The position numbers and the translations under genes are program-made. A model generated the notes under the pieces. It was not told the DNA's origin and searched no databases. It was given only the letters and a program-made list of their open reading frames with translations. From assembly GCA_007126035.1 (NCBI GenBank), contig SLCC01000059.1, forward strand, positions 1 to 64,000: 64,000 nucleotides of DNA, written 5' to 3'. Positions 9,291-18,670 of the stretch are shown piece after piece (positions within the stretch are counted from its first letter, which is position 1; every line of letters starts with the position of its first letter). The stretch comes from Gemmatimonadota bacterium. Lineage in GTDB: Bacteria; Gemmatimonadota; Gemmatimonadetes; Longimicrobiales; RSA9.

Positions 9291-9299
9291 CCCCCAGGT
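9277..9299. terminator. Bidirectional terminator-like hairpin with the mgtE stop codon in its loop
   Basis: ACCTGGGGG (9277-9285) - TCTGA - CCCCCAGGT (9291-9299), perfect 9-bp stem between convergent genes. Confidence 0.65.
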
Positions 9300-9325
9300 G
9301 CGTGATCAGCCGCTGAGCCCGACCG

Positions 9326-9877
9326 TCAGCCTTCGAGCCCGGCCAGGATCGCGTCCACCCGGTCCAGCAGCACCTCGGCCTCGGGATCGATCTCGATCAT
9401 CCGGGCCCTGTGCGCGGCCTCGAACTCATCGATCCGCTGTCGGATGTCCGGCCGCTCCAGCACGGCCACCTGGAGGGCCTCGGCCTCCTGCTGAAGGCCC
9501 TGCGCCTCGAACATGAGGGCCTGGATGGCCTCTTCGTCGCCGGCCTGCTCGGCGGCGGCCATCCGCGCCTGGAAGCCTTCTATCCGGTCTATGAGATCCG
9601 CGTCCTCTTCGCGCATGACCTCATCGATCGTCTGGTTGATCGCCTGGAGCTGACTCGCCAGCGCCTCGTCCTCCAGCGCCTCCTGCTGGATCGGTCCCAG
9701 CTTCTGCTGGATCTCCTGGATCTCCATCATGGCCGCCATCATGTCGGGATCCATCTGCTGCGCCGGCATCAGACCCTGCTCCGGCGACTCGCCGTATGGG
9801 TCCGTCCGGTCCGGGCGATCGCAGGCCGCCAGCCCGACAATGGCCACCAGAGCCAGTGCGCCGTACACCTTCCTCAT
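9326..9877 (-). CDS. Putative lipoprotein, Glu/Gln-rich coiled coil
   Basis: Lipobox VGLAAC; heptad-rich helical sequence. Confidence 0.75.
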   Translation of the reverse strand: MRKVYGALALVAIVGLAACDRPDRTDPYGESPEQGLMPAQQMDPDMMAAMMEIQEIQQKLGPIQQEALEDEALASQLQAINQTIDEVMREEDADLIDRIEGFQARMAAAEQAGDEEAIQALMFEAQGLQQEAEALQVAVLERPDIRQRIDEFEAAHRARMIEIDPEAEVLLDRVDAILAGLEG

Positions 9878-10119
9878 GTTGCTCCTACCTTGTGTCTGTA
9901 ATCGTGTCCGGCGCCTTCCGGCGTCCGCTCGATCAGGTCACCTCATACGCCTATGTAGGCCTGAAGGTCCGGTGCCGCTGCGACAAGGGGTGCGTGTTCT
10001 CCCGCAATGGGTGGTGCCGGGGTGCCGGAACGCGCCGCACGGGATACGCCCAACCACCGGCGACCCAGCCCGTCCGGGAACGGAACCTGCCACGAAATCC
10101 AGGACAGCCAGGAGGTGCT

Positions 10120-10485
10120 ATGATGCGGATCACCCGCGGACAGATGATTCCACTGGGCTACGGCAAGTACGTCCGATCCGACCGGGTCGTGGCCCTCAAC
10201 CCCATCGAAGAAGACCGGGGACCCGGACGCCGCACCCTGGTATTCGTCGAGGACCTCCATGAGCCCCTGGTAGCCTCCCGCTCGGAAGGCGCCATCGTCA
10301 GGGACCTGCTCTCGCCGGGACAGGAGGCCGCCCGCGGTCAGCAGCAACAACAGCTCCTCGAGGACATCCTGGACACCCTCGACCGCCTCGACCCCGTCAT
10401 CCGCCGCATCATCAGGGACCAGGCCCAGTGGGACCTGGACCGCCTCGAAGAACGGATACGCGACGGACTGGGTGACGAGGCCTGA
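10120..10485 (+). CDS. RemA/DUF370-like small protein with C-terminal helical extension
   Basis: SD ggaggt directly upstream of ATG; MIPLGYGKYVRSDRVVALNPIE resembles the DUF370/RemA core (IGFGNIVSANRIIAIVSPES); family assignment by eye. Confidence 0.65.
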   Translation: MMRITRGQMIPLGYGKYVRSDRVVALNPIEEDRGPGRRTLVFVEDLHEPLVASRSEGAIVRDLLSPGQEAARGQQQQQLLEDILDTLDRLDPVIRRIIRDQAQWDLDRLEERIRDGLGDEA

Positions 10486-10487
10486 AA

Positions 10488-10559
10488 GCTCGCGGCCGGA
10501 CTCGAACCGGCGACCTGCTGATTACAAATCAGCTGCTCTGCCAACTGAGCTACGCGAGC
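10488..10559 (-). tRNA. tRNA-Thr (anticodon TGT)
   Basis: Minus strand GCTCGCGTAGCTCAGTTGGCAGAGCAGCTGATTTGTAATCAGCAGGTCGCCGGTTCGAGTCCGGCCGCGAGC folds as a cloverleaf; 7-bp acceptor stem, anticodon loop TTTGTAA; CCA not encoded. Confidence 0.96.
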
Positions 10560-10689
10560 GAACGTAGTGCGGCCCTTGCTCTTACTGTCTATCTGCCGTC
10601 CCTGTGACTGCCTCGGAAACAGCCTCCAGGGTACGCATAGGGCACAATCGCACGGTTGCTTACCTTGTCGCCAGTGTGACGCCTCGTGG

Positions 10690-10719
10690 ATTGTACCCTG
10701 GCCATGCCCAACCGGTCAA
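10690..10719 (-). promoter_or_regulatory. Sigma70-type promoter upstream of tRNA-Thr
   Basis: Minus strand TTGACC - 18 nt - TACAAT; -35 at 10714-10719, -10 at 10690-10695. Confidence 0.6.
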
Positions 10720-10785
10720 TGGAAAGCCCCGAGCGCTTCACCAAGCATAGTGTCACGGTGTTGACGGCCTGACGCCGGCCCTGGC

Positions 10786-11004
10786 TCAGAGCAAGCGTCG
10801 CGCCACCCAGAAGATGAGGCTCAGGACGACGGACAGGAGGATCATGGAGGTGATGGGCACGAAGACGCGGGTGCGCTCGCCCTCCACGCGGACGTCGCCG
10901 GGCAGGTTGCCGAACCAGCCCAGTCCGCCGGTCCAGACCAGAATCCCGATGAGGAGCAGGACTGCTCCTGCCACGATGAGCAGGAGGGCCAGCGGCTGCT
11001 GCAT
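10786..11004 (-). CDS. DUF2905 family membrane protein
   Basis: GGLGWFGNLPGDVRVEGERTRVFVPITSMILLSVVLSLIFWVARRL matches the DUF2905 pattern. Confidence 0.85.
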   Translation of the reverse strand: MQQPLALLLIVAGAVLLLIGILVWTGGLGWFGNLPGDVRVEGERTRVFVPITSMILLSVVLSLIFWVARRLL

Positions 11005-11006
11005 GG

Positions 11007-12518
11007 TCAGCGCGGCGCCTTTTGCCCGGCCAGCTTCCAGCGAGGTCCGGCGGGGGTGTCCTCGACGACGATCCCGGCGTCCGCCAGCTCGGCGCGGATG
11101 GCGTCGGCCCGGGCGAAGTCCCGGTCCGCGCGGGCCTGCTGCCGGTCCGCCAGCTTGTCCTCGGCCCACGCCGCCAGCTCCGGGTCGGGCCCGGCGTCGC
11201 GGCGGGCCAGCTCCAGGATGCCGAAGACCTTGTCCATGGACTGGAGCGCGTCTCTCGCCCGCTCCAGGTCCCCGGCCCGCACGGCGTCGGCGCGGTCCAG
11301 GGCCGCGTTGGCCTGTCGGATGAACGTGAACAGGGCGGCCAGGGCCGCGGGGCTGTTCAGGTCGTCGTCGAGCCCCCGCTCGAAGGCGGCCAGCGCCTGG
11401 TCCGCCAGCGCTGGTAGCGGCGACGGCGGCACGCCGACGTCGGTGGCGGCGTCATCGGTGGTGGCGCCAGTGGTGGTGGCGCCAGTGGGGGCCTCATTGG
11501 TGGCGGCCGCCGCACGGTCCAGGCGGTCGGCGAAGTCGACGATGCGTCGGACGGCGGCCCGTGCGTCGGCGAGCCCGTCGTAGGAGAAGCTGAGCTCCTT
11601 TCTGTAGTGGGCGGAGAGGAGCAGGTAGCGGACGGCGGCGGGTGAGTAACCGGCGTCCAGGACATCCTCCAGGCGGACCACGTTGCCCAGGGACTTGGAC
11701 ATCTTCTCCGTCTCGAGCATGAGGTGCTTGGCGTGGAGCCAGTACCTGGCGAAGGGCTTGCCGGTGGCGCCTTCGGACTGGGCGATCTCGTCCTCGTGGT
11801 GCGGGAAGATGAGGTCCTCGCCGCCGGCATGGATGTCGAAGGTCTCGCCCAGCTCGGCCATGCTCATGGCGGAGCACTCCAGGTGCCAGCCAGGTCGGCC
11901 CTCGCCCCAGGGCGCGGGCCACACGGCGCCGACCTCCCGGTCCGCGGCCTTGGCGCTCTTCCAGAGGGCGAAGTCCCGGGCATCGTCCTTCTCGTACTCG
12001 TCCGCCGCCACCCGCTCCCCGGAGCGCACGTCTGCCAGCGGAATCCGGGACAGCTTGCCGTACTCGTCGAACGACGAGATGTCGAAGAAGACGGAGCCGT
12101 CCTCGGTGCGATACGCGTGGCCCCGATCGAGGAGCCGTTGGACCAGCTCCGTCATCTCCTGGATGTGGCCGGTCGCACGGGGGTATGCGTCTGCCGGGCG
12201 GAGGCCGAGCGTGGCTGTCTCGCCCAGGAACCCGTCGACATATGGCGCCACGTACTCGTGGATCCCCTGACCCTCGGCGCGGGCCCGGTCGATGATCTTG
12301 TCGTCCACGTCCGTGAGGTTCATAACGAACCGCACGTCGTAGCCCTTCCATTCCAGGTAGCGGTGGAGGAGGTCGTTGAAGAGGAAGGTCCGGTAGTTCC
12401 CGATGTGAGGCAGCTGGTAGACAGTGGGGCCGCAGGCGTAAACGCCCACGCGGCCCTCCTGCACCGGACGGAACTCCTCGAGGGAACGGGACAGTGTGTT
12501 GTAGAACGTCAGAGGCAT
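11007..12518 (-). CDS. cysS: Cysteinyl-tRNA synthetase
   Basis: YACGPTVYQLPHIGNYR, HIGN and KMSKSLGN motifs. Confidence 0.97.
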   Translation of the reverse strand: MPLTFYNTLSRSLEEFRPVQEGRVGVYACGPTVYQLPHIGNYRTFLFNDLLHRYLEWKGYDVRFVMNLTDVDDKIIDRARAEGQGIHEYVAPYVDGFLGETATLGLRPADAYPRATGHIQEMTELVQRLLDRGHAYRTEDGSVFFDISSFDEYGKLSRIPLADVRSGERVAADEYEKDDARDFALWKSAKAADREVGAVWPAPWGEGRPGWHLECSAMSMAELGETFDIHAGGEDLIFPHHEDEIAQSEGATGKPFARYWLHAKHLMLETEKMSKSLGNVVRLEDVLDAGYSPAAVRYLLLSAHYRKELSFSYDGLADARAAVRRIVDFADRLDRAAAATNEAPTGATTTGATTDDAATDVGVPPSPLPALADQALAAFERGLDDDLNSPAALAALFTFIRQANAALDRADAVRAGDLERARDALQSMDKVFGILELARRDAGPDPELAAWAEDKLADRQQARADRDFARADAIRAELADAGIVVEDTPAGPRWKLAGQKAPR

Positions 12519-12525
12519 GGTTACG

Positions 12526-13437
12526 TCAGCTCGGCTCCGCGCCCCCTACTTCGGGGCCTTCTCCTCTTCCGGCCACGGCCAGCAGGTTTTGATCCTCGCC
12601 CCAGTAGAACGTCCTGTGGGGGAAGGGGATCTCGATGCCTTCCGCATCGAAGCGGTTCTTGATTCGACGCCGGTACTCCCGGCCCACGTCCCATTGCTTG
12701 AGTGGCAGCGTCTTGAACATGACCCGGATGGTGACGGCGGAGTCGTCGAAGCGCTCGACGCCCGGGACCACCGGCTCCTCCACGATCACGGGCGCCCAGT
12801 CCGGGTCACGGGCCAACTGCATGGCCTCGTCCAGCATGACCTCCATGACCCGGTCCACGTCTTCCTTGTAGGCGACCCCGATCTCGAGCACCGCCCGTGA
12901 CCAGGTCTTGGTCATGTTGCTCAACGTGTCCACCGTGCCGTTGGGGACCACGTGCACCACACCGTTGATGTCCCTGAGCACGATGGTCCTCAGGGTGACC
13001 TTCTCCACCAGGCCGGCGGTGTCGCCCACCTTGACCACGTCGCCCACGGCGAATTGACCTTCGATCAGCATGAATACGCCGGAGATCAGGTCCTTGATCA
13101 GTGACTGGGCGCCGAAGGACACGGCCAACCCCAACACACCCACGCTGGCCAGCAGCGGCGCGATGGGCACGCCGAGTACGGCCAGGACGGTGAGCAGCAT
13201 CACACCGGCGATTGCGACGGTACCGACGCTGTTGAGCAGGCTGGCCACCGTCTGGGCCCGCTGCTCACGGAGCCGTTTCCGGGCCAGGTCCGGGTCATCC
13301 ACCTCGCGCTGGAGGCGACCCGTGAAGACGCGGACCCCCTTCATGGCCAGCAGGCCGAGGAGCACAATGATCAGGGTCTTGAGGAGGGCCTCCGTGGCGG
13401 GCCAGGCCAGAACGTTTCTTAGCTGGTCGAGAGTCAT
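12526..13437 (-). CDS. Mechanosensitive ion channel (MscS family)
   Basis: AVSFGAQSLIKDLISGVFMLIEGQFAVGDVVKVGDTAGLVEKVTLRTIVLRD. Confidence 0.93.
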   Translation of the reverse strand: MTLDQLRNVLAWPATEALLKTLIIVLLGLLAMKGVRVFTGRLQREVDDPDLARKRLREQRAQTVASLLNSVGTVAIAGVMLLTVLAVLGVPIAPLLASVGVLGLAVSFGAQSLIKDLISGVFMLIEGQFAVGDVVKVGDTAGLVEKVTLRTIVLRDINGVVHVVPNGTVDTLSNMTKTWSRAVLEIGVAYKEDVDRVMEVMLDEAMQLARDPDWAPVIVEEPVVPGVERFDDSAVTIRVMFKTLPLKQWDVGREYRRRIKNRFDAEGIEIPFPHRTFYWGEDQNLLAVAGRGEGPEVGGAEPS

Positions 13438-13877
13438 CAACGCATGACGCGGATCTGGGATACCTGCCAACCCCGGTACTCGCGCACCAGGCCGAGGAAT
13501 ACCGTGTTCGTGGCTGGTATTGTACTACCTCGGGGCCTCGCTTCCCAGGTCAACTCCGCGAACGCCGTCTGGTCGGCTCCCGTAACGCGCGATGACATGC
13601 TGGCCCGGACCCGGATCGTCTCCTGGTTGGCGAACATGTGGCGCAGGGCGACGGCGGCCTTCCTGCCGCTGACCCGGCCCAGGTTCTCGCCGTGGACCTC
13701 CAGCTCGATGCCGCGGCCGGCGCCGTATTCGGCCAGCCTGGTGGCGTCGCCCCTGGCCCAGAGGGTGGCCAGGCTGTCGAGCACCAGCGGCAGCTCCTGC
13801 TGGGCCGACACCGGCGCGGCCAGCGGTGCGGCCAGCAGCAAGGCGGCGAAAAGCGATGCCCGGCCGACGGGTATCAT
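13437..13877 (-). CDS. Exported NTF2/DUF4440-like protein
   Basis: Signal peptide; short alpha+beta NTF2-like pattern; overlaps both neighbours by 1-4 nt. Confidence 0.6.
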   Translation of the reverse strand: MIPVGRASLFAALLLAAPLAAPVSAQQELPLVLDSLATLWARGDATRLAEYGAGRGIELEVHGENLGRVSGRKAAVALRHMFANQETIRVRASMSSRVTGADQTAFAELTWEARPRGSTIPATNTVFLGLVREYRGWQVSQIRVMR

Positions 13878-14587
13878 GGCGCCGCCTCCACCTCGCCGTC
13901 CGGGCCGACGTCGGCGAGGAGTCTCTTGAAGGCGGCGGTCGGATCGGCGGCGGCGTAGACGGATCGGCCGACGACCAGGTAGTCGGCGCCTGCGCGGATG
14001 GCTTCAGCGGGTGTTGCTGTCCGGGCCTGGTCTGCCACCGGCTCCCCCTCGAGGCGGATGCCCGGGGTGACGACGATGAACTCGGATCCATGCTTCCGCT
14101 TCAGCGCCTCCACCTCCAGGGCGGAAGCCACCACGCCGTCGAGTCCGGCGTCCGCGGCGAGCCCTGCCAGGCGGCCCACCTCTTCGCGGATCGAGCGGAT
14201 CTCCTTGTCCCACACGTCCTCCACATCGGCGGCGTTGAAGGAGGTGAGGAGGGTCACGCCCACCAGGAGGGGACCATCATCGCCCACAGCGTCTCGCGCG
14301 GCCGCCATCATGGCGGTGCCGCCGGCGGCGTGCAGGGTCAGCATGTCCACACCCAGCTCGGCGGCGGCCTCCACGGCCCGGGCCGCGGTGTTCGGGATGT
14401 CGTGGTACTTGAGGTCGAGGAAGACCTTGCGACCCCGGTCCTTGAGTTCCGAGACCAGGCCTGGCCCTTCACGGGTGAAGAGTTGGGAACCGACTTTATG
14501 GTAGTTGGCCTGCTCGCCGAGTCGGTCGACCATTGCCAGGGCTTCCGCCCCCGAGGTCAGGTCGAGCGCGACGATGAAGCTCTTCAT
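13874..14587 (-). CDS. pyrF: Orotidine 5'-phosphate decarboxylase
   Basis: FLDLKYHDIPNTAARAVEAAAELGVDMLTLHAAGG and VTPGIR motifs. Confidence 0.95.
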   Translation of the reverse strand: MKSFIVALDLTSGAEALAMVDRLGEQANYHKVGSQLFTREGPGLVSELKDRGRKVFLDLKYHDIPNTAARAVEAAAELGVDMLTLHAAGGTAMMAAARDAVGDDGPLLVGVTLLTSFNAADVEDVWDKEIRSIREEVGRLAGLAADAGLDGVVASALEVEALKRKHGSEFIVVTPGIRLEGEPVADQARTATPAEAIRAGADYLVVGRSVYAAADPTAAFKRLLADVGPDGEVEAAP

Positions 14588-14589
14588 GG

Positions 14590-15519
14590 TTAGTGGTTGC
14601 CTCCATGCACGGTGCCCGCGCCCACCAGCTCGCGGACATGATCTATGCGATGACGGCGGCCGTAGCGCCGTAGCTCGTTCAATACCCGCTCCGCCGCCCG
14701 CGGGTCCCCGAAGGTAGCGGTCCCGATCTGGACCAGGTCAGCGCCGGCCAGCAAGTACTGGACGGCGTCGTCACCGGAGCGGATGCCGCCCACTCCGATG
14801 ATTGGCACATCGACGGCCTGGCTAGCCCGCCAGACCGAGTAGACGCCCATGGGCAGGACGCCGGGCCCGCTCACGCCGCCCGTCCCGGCACCGAGCACGG
14901 CCCGCCGGTCGTCCACGTCGAACAGCAGGCCGGGGAAGGTGTTGATCAGTGTTAGCCCGTCCGCGCCCGCGTCCACCGCCACCCGGGCGGTGGCGGCCAT
15001 GTCCGGGAGGTTCGGCGCCAGCTTGACTACCAGCGGTCGTGCCGTCCGCCGCCGCACCGCGCCGACCACCTCCGCCAGCAGGTCGGCGCGAGCGCAGAAC
15101 GCGGCGCCACCCTCCTTCACGTTGGGGCAGGACACGTTCAGCTCGTAACCGACGAAGCCATCCTCGCCGTCCAGCCCGTCCACTACGCCTACGTAATCGG
15201 CGACCGTGCTCCCGGCCACGTTGACCAGGATGCGGGCATGCCGGAGTCGCTGGCGCAGCCACGGCAGCTTTCCGGCGCGAAAGGCGTCCAGCCCCACGTT
15301 GGCCAGGCCGATGGAGTTCAGCATGCCCGCCCAGTACTCGGCGGCCCGCAGCGGCGGGTTGCCTGACCGGGGCTCCAGCGTCACTGCCTTGGTGACTATC
15401 CCGCCCAGCGCGTCCAGCTCCACGACCCCGTCCAGCTCCCGCCCGTAGCCGGCGGTCCCGCTGGCCAGGAGGACCGGGTTCTGGAATTCGGCGCCGAAGA
15501 CAGTCTGTGCCAGGTTCAT
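14590..15519 (-). CDS. pyrD: Dihydroorotate dehydrogenase (class 1)
   Basis: FQNPVLLASGTAGYG, NVSCPNVKEGG, GVGGIRSGDDAVQYLLAGADLVQIGTATF. Confidence 0.95.
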   Translation of the reverse strand: MNLAQTVFGAEFQNPVLLASGTAGYGRELDGVVELDALGGIVTKAVTLEPRSGNPPLRAAEYWAGMLNSIGLANVGLDAFRAGKLPWLRQRLRHARILVNVAGSTVADYVGVVDGLDGEDGFVGYELNVSCPNVKEGGAAFCARADLLAEVVGAVRRRTARPLVVKLAPNLPDMAATARVAVDAGADGLTLINTFPGLLFDVDDRRAVLGAGTGGVSGPGVLPMGVYSVWRASQAVDVPIIGVGGIRSGDDAVQYLLAGADLVQIGTATFGDPRAAERVLNELRRYGRRHRIDHVRELVGAGTVHGGNH

Positions 15520-15529
15520 GGGCGGCCGG

Positions 15530-16723
15530 TCAGGTCGATGCGTCCCACAAGTCACTCTGGGTCTTGAAGAAACGATCGACGGCGTCGGCAATGGCTTGCA
15601 CGGCTCTGTTCTGGAACGATGCGGAGCCGAGCAGCCGCTCCTCCACCGGGTTCGAGATGAAGCCCAGCTCGATGAGGACAGCGGGCATGAACGCGCCCAC
15701 CAGGACCAGGAAGCCAGCCTGCTTCACCCCGCGGTTCGGCCCGCTGTGGAACATGGTGAACTGGTCCTGGACCAGTCCGGCCAGCGTGTGGGAAGCACGG
15801 ACGTAATAGTCGTTGCGCAGGTTGTTCAGGATGAAGTCCAGGTCTTCGGTGCCCACCACCCGGTCCGGCATCTCGTAGGCGATGGCCGCGTTCTCCATCT
15901 CCGCCACCCGCCGCTCGTCCTCGGTACGAGCCTCGGACAGGAAGAAGGTCTCGAAGCCACGGACCCGCTGATTCGAGACGCCGTTCGCGTGGATGGATAG
16001 AAACAGGCCCGGCCGGTTGCCTCGCCATTCGTTGGCCATCTTGGCCCGCCGGGAGAGGGGGACCAGCGTGTCCGTGGTCCGCGTCATCCTGACCTCGTAA
16101 CCTCGCTCCGCCAGGACCCGGGCCAGGCGGTGAGAGACCTCCAGGACCACGTCCTTCTCCTTCAACCCGCCGGGCCCGACACGCCCCGTGTCCTCACCGC
16201 CGTGGCCCGGGTCTATGACCACCACCGGAACCCGGGCGGCATGGCCGAGTGGCTCCTGCGGCGGTCCGGCCGCCGCGGCGCCCGGCGGCGGATCGCCACC
16301 GGCTAGCGCGGCCTCGCGCGCCGTCGCCCTCAGGCTCAGTCGACCGTCAGCGAAGGAAACCCGGTCCGGGAACGTCGTCGGGAGCCAGTGGGCAAAGAGC
16401 TGCCATGGCAGGTAGAAGACGCCGCCCTCCCGGTACGCCGGCTCCACCAACTGCCACGTCCGACCGGAACCGGTGAAGAATGGCGAGCCTGCCTCGAAAT
16501 GGAGGGTGTCGGCGGCGAGTACCACCTCCACACCCCTGCGCGTCGCCTCGACCCGGGCGCCCAGCGTTCGGAGCGTCCACGCGGGGAACGCAGCGTAACC
16601 GCGATGGAATGCGGGGGACATCGAGACCGGCTCGCCCACGCCCTCGACCTGGAGCGCGGGCTCCGCCGCCTGACTGGCGAGTCCCGCCGGCAACAGCAGG
16701 AGCAACAGCGCCCAGCGCATCAT
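15530..16723 (-). CDS. N-acetylmuramoyl-L-alanine amidase (Amidase_3)
   Basis: VVVIDPGHGGEDTGRVG...SIHANG...VLIELGFISNPVEERLL. Confidence 0.94.
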   Translation of the reverse strand: MMRWALLLLLLPAGLASQAAEPALQVEGVGEPVSMSPAFHRGYAAFPAWTLRTLGARVEATRRGVEVVLAADTLHFEAGSPFFTGSGRTWQLVEPAYREGGVFYLPWQLFAHWLPTTFPDRVSFADGRLSLRATAREAALAGGDPPPGAAAAGPPQEPLGHAARVPVVVIDPGHGGEDTGRVGPGGLKEKDVVLEVSHRLARVLAERGYEVRMTRTTDTLVPLSRRAKMANEWRGNRPGLFLSIHANGVSNQRVRGFETFFLSEARTEDERRVAEMENAAIAYEMPDRVVGTEDLDFILNNLRNDYYVRASHTLAGLVQDQFTMFHSGPNRGVKQAGFLVLVGAFMPAVLIELGFISNPVEERLLGSASFQNRAVQAIADAVDRFFKTQSDLWDAST

Positions 16724-17199
16724 CGCTGCCTCATCTCCCGCTCCATCTCCCGCTCATGTGTCCTACGCTTCAGTGTCTCCCGCTTGTCGTGGAGCTTCTT
16801 CCCCCTGGCCAGGGCCAGGGCCACCTTGGCGTAGCCGCGGCGGAAGTAGAGCTCCAGAGGGACGAGCGCCAGGCCCTTCTCCTGGACGGCGCCGATGAGC
16901 CGCCGGATCTCCTCGTTCCGAAGCAGCAGCTTGCGCGGCCGGACCGGGTCCTGGTTCCAGCGGCTGGCGGGGTCGTATGGCGTCACATGCATGCCGTGCA
17001 GCCAGACCTCCCCGTCGTCGACACGGGCATACGCCTCCGCCAGGCTCGCCTTGCCCGCACGGATGGATTTCACCTCGGGCCCTCGGAGCACCAGGCCGGC
17101 CTCGTAGGTATCCAGGATCTCGAACTCGTGGCGCGCCTTCTTGTTCCGCACCACGACCTTCTTCCCCTCCCGCCCGTCGCTCCCCCTGGTCTTGGCCAT
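16720..17199 (-). CDS. smpB: SsrA-binding protein SmpB
   Basis: NKKARHEFEILDTYEAGLVLRGPEVKSIRAGKASLAEAYA; RGKKLHDKRETLKRR. Confidence 0.97.
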   Translation of the reverse strand: MAKTRGSDGREGKKVVVRNKKARHEFEILDTYEAGLVLRGPEVKSIRAGKASLAEAYARVDDGEVWLHGMHVTPYDPASRWNQDPVRPRKLLLRNEEIRRLIGAVQEKGLALVPLELYFRRGYAKVALALARGKKLHDKRETLKRRTHEREMEREMRQR

Positions 17200-17287
17200 G
17201 CGTGAATCTAGCTGGGTTACAGGCCCGGGACGAGCGCCGGCCTCGACCGGCACGGCGAAAGGTCCTGCGGCCACGCTGCCCAACCCC

Positions 17288-18184
17288 TCATGTCAGCCGC
17301 TCCTTCTGGCGCCTCCGGACGCGTCGCATGGAGACCACCTGCGCCACCTCACCTCCCAGGATGAACACCAGCGATGTGTAATAGATCCAGAGGATCAGGA
17401 TGATGAACGTGGCTATGCTGCCCCAGGTGGTGGTGAGGTCGGCAAACGTGATCACGTACCAGCTGAACCCGTACTTGAGCCCCTCTACCAGCAGACTGGT
17501 GAAGGTGGCCGCCACCACTGCCGTCTGCCAGCCGATACGTCGTGGCGGCAGGTACCGATAGATCAGCAGGAACATCACCCAGAGCGTTATGAACGCCACG
17601 AGTGGCGGCCACAGCTCCCGGGCCTGCCCGATCAGGGGAACCGCTGCCGGGTCTACGCCTACCACCCTGTTGACTATCTCCGCTGCACCCCGCAACCCAA
17701 CGCTGAGGGTGACGTTAAGGGCGAAGAGGGTGCCGGCGGCCACCACCATCTTGATGTCGAAGATCTTACCGGCAATGACGCTACGCACTTCCGCCAGGTC
17801 GAAGATCTCCCGTAGCACGGTCCGGAGCGTGCCCACCAGCCGCGTCGCGACCCAGAGGAAGAAGAGGGTGCCCACACTCAGGATGCCGGGGCTCTGAGCC
17901 GCCAGCTCGCCGAGGATCACCTCGATGTCCACGTTGATGGCGGCGGGGATGGTCTGGTGCAGATAGTCCAGCAGTGTCTGCTGGGCATCCGCGTCCAGGA
18001 ACCGGAGCACGGCCCCGGCGATGCCCAGGATCGTGAGCACCAGCGGGATGAATGCCACCAGCAGGTTGAACGAGATGGCGCCGGCGAGGAAGAAGATGTT
18101 GTCTTCCTCGCCCTTTCTCCATACGCCCCGACCTATGTCGGCGACGTATCGTCCCAGTCGGCGGGGCCAGGAGCGGACGCCCAC
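17288..18184 (-). CDS. YihY/BrkB family inner membrane protein
   Basis: FFLAGAISFNLLVAFIPLVLTILG; multi-TM; LIYRYLPPRR. Confidence 0.9.
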   Translation of the reverse strand: MGVRSWPRRLGRYVADIGRGVWRKGEEDNIFFLAGAISFNLLVAFIPLVLTILGIAGAVLRFLDADAQQTLLDYLHQTIPAAINVDIEVILGELAAQSPGILSVGTLFFLWVATRLVGTLRTVLREIFDLAEVRSVIAGKIFDIKMVVAAGTLFALNVTLSVGLRGAAEIVNRVVGVDPAAVPLIGQARELWPPLVAFITLWVMFLLIYRYLPPRRIGWQTAVVAATFTSLLVEGLKYGFSWYVITFADLTTTWGSIATFIILILWIYYTSLVFILGGEVAQVVSMRRVRRRQKERLT

Positions 18185-18191
18185 CGGCTAA

Positions 18192-18641
18192 TCACTCCTG
18201 GTGCTCTTCTCCGGGCGGCGGTGCGTCCTGCGTCGCTGCCGGGTCGTCCTGAGGCGAGCGGCCGGTGGCCCTCGCCGCTTCGTAGCCGGACTGGAACGCG
18301 GCAGACGACTCCCGGACGTGGCGCTCCATCTCGTCACGTGACGCCCTGGCAGCTTCCCGCCCCGACTCCATGGCCCGCCGCGCGCTGTCGACGCCTTCCT
18401 CGAACTGTCGCCGCACGTCCTGCACGGTATCGGCGACGACGTGCTGAACCTCCCGCACCTTGTCCTCCGCCTGGTCCCGCATCCGGTGCATGCCGTCCGT
18501 CAGCTCGCGACGCGTCTCCCGGCCCGACTTCGGCGCGAAGAGCAGCGCCACCGCGGCGCCCAGGAGCGCCCCCCAGACGAAGGTGCCGAAGTTTCCCGTC
18601 CGCCGCTCGATGATGACGTATCCCTCGTCGTAATCCGCCAT
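18192..18641 (-). CDS. YtxH domain-containing protein
   Basis: GTFVWGALLGAAVALLFAPKSGRETRREL. Confidence 0.85.
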   Translation of the reverse strand: MADYDEGYVIIERRTGNFGTFVWGALLGAAVALLFAPKSGRETRRELTDGMHRMRDQAEDKVREVQHVVADTVQDVRRQFEEGVDSARRAMESGREAARASRDEMERHVRESSAAFQSGYEAARATGRSPQDDPAATQDAPPPGEEHQE

Positions 18642-18670
18642 TCAATGCCTCCCATATTGCCGCCCCGCAA

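Noticed and set aside
9796-10119. N-terminal extension of the RemA-like ORF
   Set aside because: The ggaggt SD places the start at 10120; the upstream part looks non-coding.
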